From positions 744,001 to 808,000 of the forward strand of contig JACKHF010000002.1 of NCBI GenBank assembly GCA_020639155.1: a DNA stretch of 64,000 nt, read 5' to 3'. Made by a program: the position numbers and the translations under genes. This document shows positions 17,328 to 26,290 of the stretch, piece by piece. The notes beneath the pieces are model-generated. The model did no database searches and had not been told where the DNA came from. It saw only the letters and a list, made by a program, of their open reading frames with translations. Within the stretch, counting starts at the first letter, position 1. Every line of letters begins with the position of its first letter. This DNA is from Phycisphaeraceae bacterium. Lineage in GTDB: Bacteria > Planctomycetota > Phycisphaerae > Phycisphaerales > UBA1924.

Positions 17328-19049
17328 ATGCTCGTCTCACTCCTCCGCGGCATCTCATTGGCCAATAAGTGCCTGCTGCTCTTTGGCGGAGCGATCGTGC
17401 TGATCATTGTTCTCGCCATGATCGCACCATGGTTGCGTATGGACGCTATCGCAAGGCAAGAGCAGATTGCTCGCTCACGGGAACTCGCCGGGCTCTGGCT
17501 TGCGACAAACGATGGCGACACCATTCACGAACAGTCATCCGAGCAGACTGGAACAATCGAGGTTATCACCCTTACTGGAAGCGAACTCGCCAATCATGCT
17601 CAAGCGGACCACTCAATCAGACGTGCAGTGCGAGTGCTCGAAAGACGTAAAGACCAGACAGATGTACAGGTTGCAGGATGGGATGGCCTGTCACGCCGAT
17701 TTGTCTATCTGCGAAAACTCACGGCTGGAGATAATGATGTTTCCGACAAATACCTCGTACTGATTCGCGCTTCGAACGATGCTGGCTGGCAGATGGTCGT
17801 CAACACCATCTATTTGCTCAGCGCGAGCGCATTTGTGCTTGGGTTGGCACTCCTTGTGTTCTATCAGATCACGCACAAAATCATCCTCGCACCCGTACGA
17901 GATCTTCGCACCACAGCCGAGCGAGTTCGGAGCGGCGACATCAATGTACGCAGTCAGATTGTCACGGGCGACGAGTTCCAGGAGCTTTCCGAGACATTCA
18001 ACGCAATGCTTGCAGCACTGCAGAGTGTGCAGGACAAACTGCACTCACAAAACTCGGCACTCGATCTGAAGGTATCCGAACTTGCCGAGCACAACTCGAC
18101 GCTGTTTGAAGCAAACCGAATCAAAGCCGAGTTTCTCGCAAATGTCAGCCACGAGCTTCGTACGCCGATGAATGCGATTATTGGCTTTGCCGAGTTGCTT
18201 CTTGAGATCACAACGCACGAACGGCTGCAACTCCTCACAGGCGCAGAGGACACCCGCAAGATCGCAAAGCGGGAGCGCTACATCGGGAACATTGTCGAGT
18301 CTGCACGAAACCTGCTCGAAATGATCAACGGGCTGCTGGAAATGGCCAAGATCGAAGCCGGCAAGGTGAAGCTGGATCTTGAGTGGACAGCACTCGCTGA
18401 GATGTGCGAGGGGCTCGTCGGGCTTGTGTATCCTCTGGCGCATCGTTCCGGCGTTGAAGTAAGAATGGAGATCGAGCAGTCCGTCCCACTCGTGCGCACA
18501 GACAGGCAAAAACTGCAACAGATTGTGTTTAATCTGCTCTCAAACGCGGTGAAGTTCACAGGCGCGAGTACAACCACCACCGATCCGATGGTCACATTGC
18601 GCGTCGAACCGATTGCCGGCGCACAACACGAGAGCCAGCACGACCACGTGCGAGTCAGCATTATCGATAATGGCCCGGGCATTGCAAAGGAAGACCAGAC
18701 AAAGATCTTCGAGAAGTTCCAGCAGATCGACGGATCTCACACACGCGAGCACGCTGGCACAGGTCTGGGCCTCGCGATCGCGAAGGATCTCGCGCGCGTT
18801 ATCCAGGGCGAGATACAACTCATCAGCGAGCCAGGCAGGGGCTCGATGTTCAGCGTCATCATCCCGGTCCATATCGATGAGATCGCTGCACGCGAGCATC
18901 TGCTCGAAGCGTCCTTCAAGGGTTCGCTCGCCCGTCGGGAACACGACCCAGAAGCACCCGGGTCAACCGTAGAAACACCCCTTCGACAGTCCGAGCTTGA
19001 TGATGCCAACCAAGAATCGCTGGAGCATCCATCTTCAACTGTCTCATGA
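17328..19049 (+). CDS. Membrane sensor histidine kinase with HAMP domain
   Basis: 573 residues. One helix at about 17-37, a short external sensor region, a second helix at about 160-185, then a HAMP domain (ILAPVRDLRTTAERVRSGD...FNAMLAAL), a coiled linker and the kinase core. The H-box is NVSHELRTPMNAIIGF with phospho-acceptor His275. The ATP-binding lobe has NLLSNAVKFT (N box), DNGPGIAKED (G1), FEKFQQID (F) and AGTGLGLAI (G2). There is no receiver domain and no response-regulator gene nearby, so the partner is unknown. The tail past 530 is charged. It overlaps the end of the convergent yraN by six bases. Confidence 0.92.
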   Translation: MLVSLLRGISLANKCLLLFGGAIVLIIVLAMIAPWLRMDAIARQEQIARSRELAGLWLATNDGDTIHEQSSEQTGTIEVITLTGSELANHAQADHSIRRAVRVLERRKDQTDVQVAGWDGLSRRFVYLRKLTAGDNDVSDKYLVLIRASNDAGWQMVVNTIYLLSASAFVLGLALLVFYQITHKIILAPVRDLRTTAERVRSGDINVRSQIVTGDEFQELSETFNAMLAALQSVQDKLHSQNSALDLKVSELAEHNSTLFEANRIKAEFLANVSHELRTPMNAIIGFAELLLEITTHERLQLLTGAEDTRKIAKRERYIGNIVESARNLLEMINGLLEMAKIEAGKVKLDLEWTALAEMCEGLVGLVYPLAHRSGVEVRMEIEQSVPLVRTDRQKLQQIVFNLLSNAVKFTGASTTTTDPMVTLRVEPIAGAQHESQHDHVRVSIIDNGPGIAKEDQTKIFEKFQQIDGSHTREHAGTGLGLAIAKDLARVIQGEIQLISEPGRGSMFSVIIPVHIDEIAAREHLLEASFKGSLARREHDPEAPGSTVETPLRQSELDDANQESLEHPSSTVS

Positions 19050-19559
19050 TCGTTGCACAACACCCTGATAATGCCGGATCGCAGCAAGCGGACGACGGGG
19101 TGTCGGCTCGAAGTCAATTGCAATCAGATCGATGCGAATCGGAACATTGTGGAGTTTGTTCGCACGCACAATGTCATCAGCAACCTGCAACAGCTTGCGC
19201 TGTTTGAACACAGTGAGCGCGTTCTCAGGCGTGCCGCGCCGCACTCGGTTCTCAGCTGGAAGTACTCGTGATTTCACCTCAACAATAACGATGCTGCCGT
19301 CAACGTCGCGGCAGACCAAGTCCGCCTCGCCGCGATAGGTTCTGACATTCCGCGCAAGCACCTTGAACCCATGGCGTTTGAGGTACTTTGCCGCATGGCG
19401 TTCACCCTTTGCACCGGTCTTGGTGCGTTTGTCCAATCGAGCCACATTGGTCAGCGTGGCAAGAGATCCTGCCGAAGCAAACAGGCGGCTGGTAAACCGG
19501 CTGCGTACCCGTAGCGTGGGTATCTCACAAGACGGTGTGTGTGGCGCACGGTCAATCAT
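19044..19559 (-). CDS. yraN: YraN/UPF0102 family protein (endonuclease-fold)
   Basis: 171 residues. A 40-residue lead-in is followed by the UPF0102 core: KGERHAAKYLKRHGFKVLARN, RGEADLVCRD and VIVEVKSR. The Glu, Asp and Glu-x-Lys arrangement is that of the PD-(D/E)xK nuclease fold. Its cellular role is not established; the family is thought to act on DNA or RNA. The C-terminal RIDLIAIDF...RHYQGVV is also conserved in the family. It lies 28 bases from the SurA-like gene on the same strand. Confidence 0.88.
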   Translation of the reverse strand: MIDRAPHTPSCEIPTLRVRSRFTSRLFASAGSLATLTNVARLDKRTKTGAKGERHAAKYLKRHGFKVLARNVRTYRGEADLVCRDVDGSIVIVEVKSRVLPAENRVRRGTPENALTVFKQRKLLQVADDIVRANKLHNVPIRIDLIAIDFEPTPRRPLAAIRHYQGVVQRS

Positions 19560-19587
19560 CTTCGGCTTCTACGAGCAACATGCCCTT

Positions 19588-20925
19588 TCAGTTCGAGGGG
19601 AAGAAGATCTCCTCCGCAGCGATCACAAGCCGATCTATCATGGCCTGTTCTTCCTCGAAGTTAACATCCATTTTCAGTTTTTCAATATGACGTCTCTGAT
19701 TTTCGCTCATTCTTTCCAGTCTCAGCTTGTTCGCCAGGTAATACTGGGCTTCGTACAGCGACATTGAGTTATCCTCAATCCGTTCCAGCAGGACCCAGTG
19801 CAAATACCCATCAACTTCGATCGGGCCTTCCCACTGCCCGAGCGTCATCGTGCGAACAACCTCGTTGACAGGTTCGAGCACAGCAGCGAATGGCTTTGCC
19901 TCAGTTAACGCACCAGCATTCTCAGCACGCTGAAGTCCACCCTCAGCTCGCCGATATACGTTCGCATTAAGTTGAGCAATCTCTTCAAAAGGCTCGCCAT
20001 TGGCCAGCTTCTGTTCGATCTCAGCAACACCGTCAGTATTTTCCTTGCGAGCACGAATCAGACGAAGTACAAGCACTGGATCCGGCGTGAACGTGTTCTC
20101 CTCGCGATTCATTCGCTCGTAGGAACGCTCGATTTCAGCCGATGGCACGATAGCTGTTCGGTTAATCAACGCAAGCTCACGCTCAACAAGCACACGCTCT
20201 TCCTGCAGCTTGACTGCCTCTTCCCATGTCAACCCGTATGAACGACGGAGTCTGTTTTCGGCAGCGACACGATTACCAGCCGAACTTGAGAGGAGATTAT
20301 CCTGATAGCGCCTTAGAACCGCAAACAGACCCACCTGCTGACTTTCCGACAACTGCGATCGAGCGCTCTCGCGCAGTAGAATATTTGTTATCACATCTCT
20401 GAGTTTGCTTGCGATCGCGAGACGAACATGGTTTCTCCATTGCGCCCTGTCCTGCGGTGCGTCAGCACGAACACGCGCGAGGAAAGCCTCGTCGAAGAAC
20501 GTGGAGACAAAGATTGGTTCGCCATGTACCTCCCCCACTTTCGCATCCACCAACCGTCCATACTCGCGTTTGATCGGCTCGTTGCGGGGTTGCTGGGAGG
20601 GCAGATCGGGCTTGCCTGCCTTGACAGTGAGAGCCATCGCCCCACGCGGACCAAGATCCGGAGAGAATCCCTGACCTCGTGAGAGACCAGCGATCGGCTC
20701 CCATACACGCGTCATTGCTTCAGCACTCACTGTGTCGCCTGCCTGATTTGACGGCAACCCCGATGTAGCACCGGTCGGTCGATCAGGCACGGGTGTTCCT
20801 CCCGGCGCTCGACCGACAAAGTCCTCAGCGACCAACGCCCGAGGCGATTCATCGAATGGGCTCGCACAACCTGAAAAGAGCACAGCAGCCAACCCGATGG
20901 CGACAGTTCCAAAGCGACCTTTCAT
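19588..20925 (-). CDS. SurA/PpiC-like peptidyl-prolyl isomerase lipoprotein
   Basis: 445 residues from the ATG at 20925. Leader VAIGLAAVLFSGC gives a lipobox with Cys20, so it is probably a membrane-anchored periplasmic lipoprotein. A Pro/Gly-rich linker (about 25-100) precedes a helical SurA_N-like part (about 110-240). A parvulin-type stretch follows: LVLRLIRARKE, then a helix ending GEPFEEIAQ, a gap, and MTLGQWEGPIEVDGYLHWVLLERIE. Such proteins assist folding of exported proteins. The parvulin domain is diverged and may lack isomerase activity. Confidence 0.7.
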   Translation of the reverse strand: MKGRFGTVAIGLAAVLFSGCASPFDESPRALVAEDFVGRAPGGTPVPDRPTGATSGLPSNQAGDTVSAEAMTRVWEPIAGLSRGQGFSPDLGPRGAMALTVKAGKPDLPSQQPRNEPIKREYGRLVDAKVGEVHGEPIFVSTFFDEAFLARVRADAPQDRAQWRNHVRLAIASKLRDVITNILLRESARSQLSESQQVGLFAVLRRYQDNLLSSSAGNRVAAENRLRRSYGLTWEEAVKLQEERVLVERELALINRTAIVPSAEIERSYERMNREENTFTPDPVLVLRLIRARKENTDGVAEIEQKLANGEPFEEIAQLNANVYRRAEGGLQRAENAGALTEAKPFAAVLEPVNEVVRTMTLGQWEGPIEVDGYLHWVLLERIEDNSMSLYEAQYYLANKLRLERMSENQRRHIEKLKMDVNFEEEQAMIDRLVIAAEEIFFPSN

Positions 20926-21139
20926 CGATTCAAAAGTGGACAGGTGGAACCGCATGCAATCCAAGCCTCACTCAGGACGAAACAAACACAACTGTCCTGT
21001 ATCGTACACGCCATCCAACGACCAGCATGAACGCAGAGACGCTGTTGTCAGGGAGATTTCAGGCTGAAAATCCTGTCTGACGGCCTAGAATCGCCGGATT
21101 CGCCGCGCCATCGGGCTGTTCTGCCCGTCTCTTTCGCGT

Positions 21140-21155
21140 TGGCACGACCATAGCA
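21140..21155 (+). promoter_or_regulatory. Possible sigma-54 promoter upstream of the DUF1844/sdh genes
   Basis: TGGCAC-N5-TAGCA matches the sigma-54 consensus TGGCAC-N5-TTGCA with one mismatch and keeps the GG-N10-GC spacing. A start 11-12 bases downstream would give a short leader holding the GAGGAG ribosome site. A match of this size can occur by chance. Confidence 0.3.
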
Positions 21156-21183
21156 CACACGCAAAGGACGAGGAGTAGACGCA

Positions 21184-21663
21184 ATGGCAGATGAGAACAC
21201 GGGCGATTCGGGGATCTTCATCGATTCAGACTGGAAGTCGCAGGCTCAGGCTGAGAAGGAAAAGCTGAATGCTGAAGCGGAGCAGGCCAAAGCGCAGTCG
21301 GGCCAACCCAAACTCCCCGAAGCGAGTGTGATGGGACTGCTCCAGATGCTCGTCGAACCGGCCCTGCTCTATCTGGGTCGAATTCCCGAGCCGAGCACCG
21401 GCAAGCCGATTGTCTCTCTAGAAGCAGCAAAGTACTACGTCGATCTGCTCGGCGTGCTGACAGAAAAGACCAAGGGCAACGTGACAGAAGAAGAAAGCCA
21501 ACTGATGACCGGCACACTCGCTGAACTGCGTGCCGAGTTTGTCGAAGTCTCGCAGCTTGTTGCACAGGCGATCAAGGAAGGCAAGGCCAGGACCGTGTCA
21601 CCCGAAGGTGGAGCAACCATGGGCAGCGGCGGCGAATCTACTGGCGGCATCATTACGCCATAA
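21184..21663 (+). CDS. DUF1844 domain protein
   Basis: 159 residues. The start ATG follows GAGGAG. The N-terminal 45 residues are hydrophilic (IDSDWKSQAQAEKEKL). The core carries the DUF1844 pattern: MGLLQMLVEPALLYLGRIP, KYYVDLLGVLTEKTKGNVTEEE, then LAELRAEFVEVSQ. The C-terminus is Gly-rich and loose. DUF1844 proteins are common in Planctomycetes and Acidobacteria and have no known function. The gene is 67 bases upstream of sdhC on the same strand, so a link to respiratory-complex assembly is possible but unproven. Confidence 0.85.
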   Translation: MADENTGDSGIFIDSDWKSQAQAEKEKLNAEAEQAKAQSGQPKLPEASVMGLLQMLVEPALLYLGRIPEPSTGKPIVSLEAAKYYVDLLGVLTEKTKGNVTEEESQLMTGTLAELRAEFVEVSQLVAQAIKEGKARTVSPEGGATMGSGGESTGGIITP

Positions 21664-21730
21664 CCAAACGCATACGTTGTTTCGTTTCTGTACGAGCTGG
21701 AGACACGTTCAAGAAAGGACAGCACTTCGG

Positions 21731-22609
21731 ATGGCACCAAGCGAAACGCAACGATCGGGATCATTCTTCGATCGACATTACTTCCTCTTCAGGCGTTTGC
21801 ACTCACTCTCAGGGATCCTGCCGATCGGCGTGTTTCTGATCGCGCACCTGACAACGAACTCCTCATTGATGTGGGGCAAGTTCGCATCGCGGGGTGAGCA
21901 TTCTGAGCTTGGCGTGCTCGACGGCGGCGTTGCCTACTTCCAGAAGGAAGTGTCGTGGATCAACGAACAGGTACCACACCTGTTCCTCATTGAAACGGTG
22001 CTCTGGGTATCGATCCTGTTCCACGCGGTGCTCGGCGTGTACTACGCCCGCACAGGTAAATCGAACACAAAGCGCTACGCGTATCAGGATAACCGTCGAT
22101 ACGCTCTCCAGCGGTTTACCGGCTATTTCGCGATCCTGTACATCTTCTACCACGTTGCGACACTGCGATGGGGATGGGATTTCCTTGTACCCGGCGGCAC
22201 AAAGTGGAGCCACGAGTTTGCAGCATCGACGCTGGCGATGGCCCTTCGTGGCGGATCAGACTGGACACTCGCGGGCATGGGCATCAGCCTGTTCTACTTC
22301 CTTGGGATCACCGCGTGCGTGTACCACTTTGCAAACGGGCTCTGGACCGCTGCGATTACATGGGGCATCACGGTCAGCGCACCGGCACAGCGCCGCTGGG
22401 GCATGGCATGCCTCGGGCTTGGTGTTGTTCTCATGGGTATGGCGTGGATGTCACTCGCTGGTGCCCTGCTGCTGGATGTGAACAGTGCGCGCCACGTTGA
22501 ACAAAGCGTGGGTCATGTGTCCGGCGAACCAGGCGAGCTTGTGTCAACGAAGCAACTGAACGACAACTTTGACGAAATCGGCTCCATGCAGCGGGAGACA
22601 AATCCGTGA
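21731..22609 (+). CDS. sdhC: Succinate dehydrogenase cytochrome b subunit (single-subunit type)
   Basis: 292 residues from the ATG at 21731. The membrane anchor of complex II, holding heme(s) b and the quinone site. Starting FDRHYFLFRRLHSLSGILPIGVF, it has the pattern of the fused b558 type seen in Bacillus and Bacteroidetes. Five hydrophobic helices can be picked out, with histidines in HSLSG, IAHLTT, FHAVLG, FYHVATLR and VYHFANG as candidate heme ligands. There is no separate sdhD. The stop overlaps the sdhA start (GTGA). Confidence 0.9.
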   Translation: MAPSETQRSGSFFDRHYFLFRRLHSLSGILPIGVFLIAHLTTNSSLMWGKFASRGEHSELGVLDGGVAYFQKEVSWINEQVPHLFLIETVLWVSILFHAVLGVYYARTGKSNTKRYAYQDNRRYALQRFTGYFAILYIFYHVATLRWGWDFLVPGGTKWSHEFAASTLAMALRGGSDWTLAGMGISLFYFLGITACVYHFANGLWTAAITWGITVSAPAQRRWGMACLGLGVVLMGMAWMSLAGALLLDVNSARHVEQSVGHVSGEPGELVSTKQLNDNFDEIGSMQRETNP

Positions 22610-24549
22610 GCACCAACACACACCAACAACGTGTCATTGTCGTCGGCGGCGGGCTTGCAGGACTTGCAGCCTCAGTCCGAATCGCCGAGTCCGGGCTTCC
22701 TGTCGATCTCTTCTCGATGGTTCCCGTCAAACGCTCGCACTCCGTGTGCGCGCAGGGCGGGATCAACGCGTGCAACGAGGTCGCCCGTCAGCAGGGGTAC
22801 TCAGAGTACCAGCACTTTGATGAGACGATCTATGGCGGCGACTATCTCGCCGATCAGGGCCCGGTCCTTGAGATGACCAACTTTGCCCCCAAGATCATCA
22901 ATCTGCTCGATCGCATGGGTGTGCCGTTCAACAGAACAGCGGAGGGCCAGCGCGATCTTCGTCTGTTCGGCGGCAGCCTGTTCAAGCGCACGCACTTTTC
23001 CGGCGCAACCACTGGGCAGCAGCTTCTCTACGCGCTCGACGAGCAAACCCGTCGGTACGAGTCTGAGGGCAAGGTCAACAAGTACGAGTTCTGGGAGTTC
23101 CTCGCACCGATCATCGAAGGCAATGGCGATACACGCAGATGCGTCGGCATCGTTGCGCAGGATATGCGAACAATGCAGATACGTTCGTTCCGCGCGGATG
23201 CTGTCATCATGGCGACCGGCGGCTGCGGACTGGTCTTTGGCAAGAGTACCAACTCGGTCATCTGCACCGGCGGCGCAGCATCGCGCTGCTATCAGGCAGG
23301 CGCGTGGTACGCGAACCCGGAGATGATCCAGGTCCATCCGACCGCGATCCCCGGTGCTGACAAGTGCAGACTGATGAGCGAATCGGCTCGCGGCGAGGGT
23401 GGGCGTGTGTGGGTGCCCCACAAGAAGGGCGACACCCGTCCAGCAAAGCAGATCCCTGAGGAAGAACGCTGGTACTTCCTCGAAGAGCGATATCCCAAGT
23501 ACGGCAATCTTGTGCCGCGCGACATCGCATCGCGCGAGATCTTCGATGTCTGCGTGAACGATGGCATGGGTGTGGGCGGCGAGAATCAGGTCTATCTCGA
23601 TCTCACCCATCGCGATCCCGAGTATCTCACACGCAAGCTCGGCGGCATCATGGACATCTACCAGAAGTTTGTTGGTGTTGATCCGCGATTCGAGCCAATG
23701 CGCATCTTCCCGTCCGTGCACTACTCGATGGGCGGCATGTGGACGCAATATGAACCGGGCAACTACATACCCGATGTGCCAAAGCCTGAGCACTTCCCGG
23801 GCAACGTTACGCCGATCGATGCCGAACTCGGCCGCGGCATGAAGATCGGATCGCCGCGCAACATGCAGACGAACATCCCGGGTTTGTACGCGTTCGGCGA
23901 GGTCAACTTCGCGTACCACGGCGCAACACGACTCGGCGCAAACGCACTGCTCTCGTGCATCTTCGACGGCTTATTCTGCGGGCTTGGCGTTGTGAACTAT
24001 GTCCGCGAGGGCGATCCAATCGAACGCTCGATCGGCGATGTCTCGCAGTCTGTGTACGACAACGCTTCCAAGGCGGAGCAGACAAAGATGGACACGCTCG
24101 TCTCCACCGTTGGAAACGACGGCGGCGAGAACGCGTATGTCATCGGCAAGGAACTCGGTGTCGAGATGACCGCAGCATCCACTGTTGTGAAGACCGGTGC
24201 GCGTCTTGAAAAAGCAGTGGACAAGCTCAGGGAACTCCGCGAGCGGTACTCTCGCGTGTCCTTGGCAGACAGCGCAACCTGGACAAACCAGAGCCTCTCC
24301 TACACCCGTGCGCTGGGCGACATGCTCATCCTCGCAGAGACCATCGTCAAGGGCGGCCTGCTCCGCAAGGAGTCCCGAGGCTCGCACTATCGGCTCGACT
24401 TCCCGGATCGCGACGACGCGAACTTCATGAAGACCACCGTCGCAGAGTTCCAGCCAAGTGAATCAGATCAGCACAAGATCTTCTACCGGGAGGTCGATAC
24501 ACGTCTGGTCAAACCAAGGCCAAGAACGTACGGCAAGAGCGCCTCATAA
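22606..24549 (+). CDS. sdhA: Succinate dehydrogenase flavoprotein subunit
   Basis: 647 residues from a GTG at 22606. It oxidises succinate to fumarate and passes electrons to SdhB. FAD-binding VVGGGLAGLAASVRIAE is at the N-terminus, and KRSHSVCAQGGINAC holds the covalent-FAD His. ATGGCG, HPTAIPG, ESARGEGGRVW, HYSMGGMWT and the C-terminal ARLGANALLSC-like stretch (GATRLGANALLSCIFDG) complete the pattern. It belongs to the longer, Bacillus/Bacteroidetes-like branch together with the fused SdhC. Confidence 0.96.
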   Translation: MSTNTHQQRVIVVGGGLAGLAASVRIAESGLPVDLFSMVPVKRSHSVCAQGGINACNEVARQQGYSEYQHFDETIYGGDYLADQGPVLEMTNFAPKIINLLDRMGVPFNRTAEGQRDLRLFGGSLFKRTHFSGATTGQQLLYALDEQTRRYESEGKVNKYEFWEFLAPIIEGNGDTRRCVGIVAQDMRTMQIRSFRADAVIMATGGCGLVFGKSTNSVICTGGAASRCYQAGAWYANPEMIQVHPTAIPGADKCRLMSESARGEGGRVWVPHKKGDTRPAKQIPEEERWYFLEERYPKYGNLVPRDIASREIFDVCVNDGMGVGGENQVYLDLTHRDPEYLTRKLGGIMDIYQKFVGVDPRFEPMRIFPSVHYSMGGMWTQYEPGNYIPDVPKPEHFPGNVTPIDAELGRGMKIGSPRNMQTNIPGLYAFGEVNFAYHGATRLGANALLSCIFDGLFCGLGVVNYVREGDPIERSIGDVSQSVYDNASKAEQTKMDTLVSTVGNDGGENAYVIGKELGVEMTAASTVVKTGARLEKAVDKLRELRERYSRVSLADSATWTNQSLSYTRALGDMLILAETIVKGGLLRKESRGSHYRLDFPDRDDANFMKTTVAEFQPSESDQHKIFYREVDTRLVKPRPRTYGKSAS

Positions 24550-24601
24550 ACGGATCATCGCACGCAACGACAGCAACACGACGCACAGAAAGGACCACGC
24601 G

Positions 24602-25498
24602 ATGACAACCAACGCAGCAACCATGGCCGCTTCGCAGACAGGCGCAACATCCACTGCGATACAAGCTGGCGCAAACGCCGCAATCAGCGCAAGCAGTAAT
24701 AGAAGCTCGCCAAAGCCGGGTCGCAAGATCACGTTCACCATCAAACGCTGCGACGGCCCTGGCAAGCCCTCGCGCTGGGAATCGTTTGTTATCCCGGTCG
24801 AGGAGGGTGCAAACGTCATCTCGTGTTTGCAGTACATCGCTGCCAACCCCGTGACAAAGGACGGCAAGCACACCACGCCCGTCGTGTGGGACGCAGGATG
24901 TCTGGAAGAGATCTGCGGCGCGTGCACGATGATCATCAACGGCAAGGTTCGCCAGTCGTGCTCGTGCCTGATGGACGAGTATGCACCCAACGAGGGCGAT
25001 GTTGTCACGCTCGAACCGATGAGCAAGTTCCCGGTGGTGCGTGATCTGTGGGTCGATCGCCAGCGAGCGTTCCACGCACTCAAACGCGTCAAGGCGTGGG
25101 TGCCAGTCGATGGCACGTACGCGCTTGGCGCAGGGCCGAAGGAATCACCAGCATCGCAGGGGACGCGGTACGCGCTCTCCGAGTGCATGACGTGCGGCTG
25201 CTGCATGGAAGCATGCCCTCAGTTCAATCTTGAGGACGACGAGTCGAAGTGGGACACATCGTTCGTTGGTGCGCACGCGATCAGCCAAGCACGCCTGTTC
25301 AACGACCACGAGACCGGCAAGGTGCTCAAGAACGATCGCCTGGATGCGCTTCTCGGGCCCGGCGGCATCACAGACTGCGGGAACGCCCAGAACTGCGTCA
25401 AGGTCTGCCCCAAGCACATCCCATTGACCGAGTCCATTGGCGTGATCGGCCGCCAGACGACGTTCAGAGCCATCTCCAAGTGGTTCCAGGGCAAGTAG
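24602..25498 (+). CDS. sdhB: Succinate dehydrogenase iron-sulfur subunit
   Basis: 298 residues from the ATG at 24602, preceded by AAGGA. It carries electrons from FAD to quinone. The [2Fe-2S] cysteines sit in CLEEICGACTM and RQSCSC, those of the next cluster in CMTCGCCMEACPQF, and the last ones in CGNAQNCVKVCPKHI. An unusual N-terminal stretch of about 45 Ala/Ser/Thr residues precedes the ferredoxin fold. Some of it may be untranslated if initiation is further in, but no better ribosome site is seen. Confidence 0.95.
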   Translation: MTTNAATMAASQTGATSTAIQAGANAAISASSNRSSPKPGRKITFTIKRCDGPGKPSRWESFVIPVEEGANVISCLQYIAANPVTKDGKHTTPVVWDAGCLEEICGACTMIINGKVRQSCSCLMDEYAPNEGDVVTLEPMSKFPVVRDLWVDRQRAFHALKRVKAWVPVDGTYALGAGPKESPASQGTRYALSECMTCGCCMEACPQFNLEDDESKWDTSFVGAHAISQARLFNDHETGKVLKNDRLDALLGPGGITDCGNAQNCVKVCPKHIPLTESIGVIGRQTTFRAISKWFQGK

Positions 25499-25679
25499 CA
25501 AGGTAGTCGCTCGGCTTAGTTGGGTACGGGCTGCGTGTGCTGGCCGAACTCGTTGGTACAGGTCAAGTTGGCCCCCCGGATAGCCGACCCAGTGCCCGGT
25601 CTGACTTGAAAACCGGCATCGTCCGGATACTGTCATGACCCCGCTGATGGCTCGAAAACGGCTCTCAGCGACAACCCGT

Positions 25680-25751
25680 TCCCCGATAGCTCAATGGTAG
25701 AGCGAGCGGCTGTTAACCGCTAGGTTCAAGGTTCGAGTCCTTGTCGGGGAG
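25680..25751 (+). tRNA. tRNA-Asn (anticodon GTT)
   Basis: Full cloverleaf: acceptor TCCCCGA/TCGGGGA, D stem GCTC/GAGC with a short loop, anticodon arm with loop CTGTTAA (anticodon GTT), T arm CAAGG-TTCGAGT-CCTTG and discriminator G. CCA is not encoded. A weak TTGAAA lies about 70 bases upstream. The 181 bases between sdhB and this tRNA hold no gene. Confidence 0.95.
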
Positions 25752-25868
25752 TTCTTCGTTCACCGATGCTTCGTATCTCTATCATGCCCCATGGGCCTGC
25801 TCGCATCACAAAATCAACGAACACTCTAGGTTGAACAGTTAGCCAGACCCTATGACTTTGTCTCACCT

Positions 25869-26264
25869 TTGCATGGCCAGGATTTTACACTGCTTCTTGT
25901 TATTGGCGATGCGGATATCTCGGCTGACGAGCAATGGGCACTGTCCGAGCAAGTTGTGTTGCAAGGGTGTCGGTACGCGTACTGCATCGGACACGACTGC
26001 AGCAGTTGGGACGATTCGATCGACATTGTTTGCGTTATGCGAGAGATTGATGGATTGCCGGTTGATCTTGTCATGACAATGTGGGATAACGCTGCTGCTA
26101 ACAACCAAACCTGCATGAGTGCGTCCTTTGTAAAAGATGCATCGCACAGCGAGTGGACCGCATGCAACTTCCTGGTGCTCTATGTTGGCACACTGCCGAG
26201 CGGGTTACAGAACATACACGGAGCAGTTCTCAAAGAGTTTCTTGAGCACTTTGCGAACGTCTAG
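25869..26264 (+). CDS. Uncharacterised small protein (possible DUF7684-like)
   Basis: 131 residues from a TTG at 25869. The frame is open back to 25830 and the upstream codons also read like protein, but they offer no standard start, so the true start is uncertain. The sequence has a beta-strand (FTLLLVIGDADIS), then CRYAYCIGHDCSSWDDSIDIV and LVMTMWDNAA. This order of a Cys-rich Gly segment, a Trp-Asp pair and MTxW recalls the DUF7684 family; I hold this loosely. No membrane segment. It precedes the sulfotransferase gene by 26 bases. Confidence 0.6.
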   Translation: MHGQDFTLLLVIGDADISADEQWALSEQVVLQGCRYAYCIGHDCSSWDDSIDIVCVMREIDGLPVDLVMTMWDNAAANNQTCMSASFVKDASHSEWTACNFLVLYVGTLPSGLQNIHGAVLKEFLEHFANV

Positions 26265-26290
26265 ACGCTCGGGCAAAGATACACTTTCAG

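Noticed and set aside
22801..23919. A 372-codon minus-strand frame
   Set aside because: It is antisense to sdhA, whose identity is certain; the frame arises from codon bias.
25596..25616. A CCGGT...ACCGG stem with loop CTGACTTGAAA, resembling a tRNA-Ser anticodon arm
   Set aside because: No D, T or acceptor arms can be formed around it. The real tRNA is the Asn gene 64 bases downstream.
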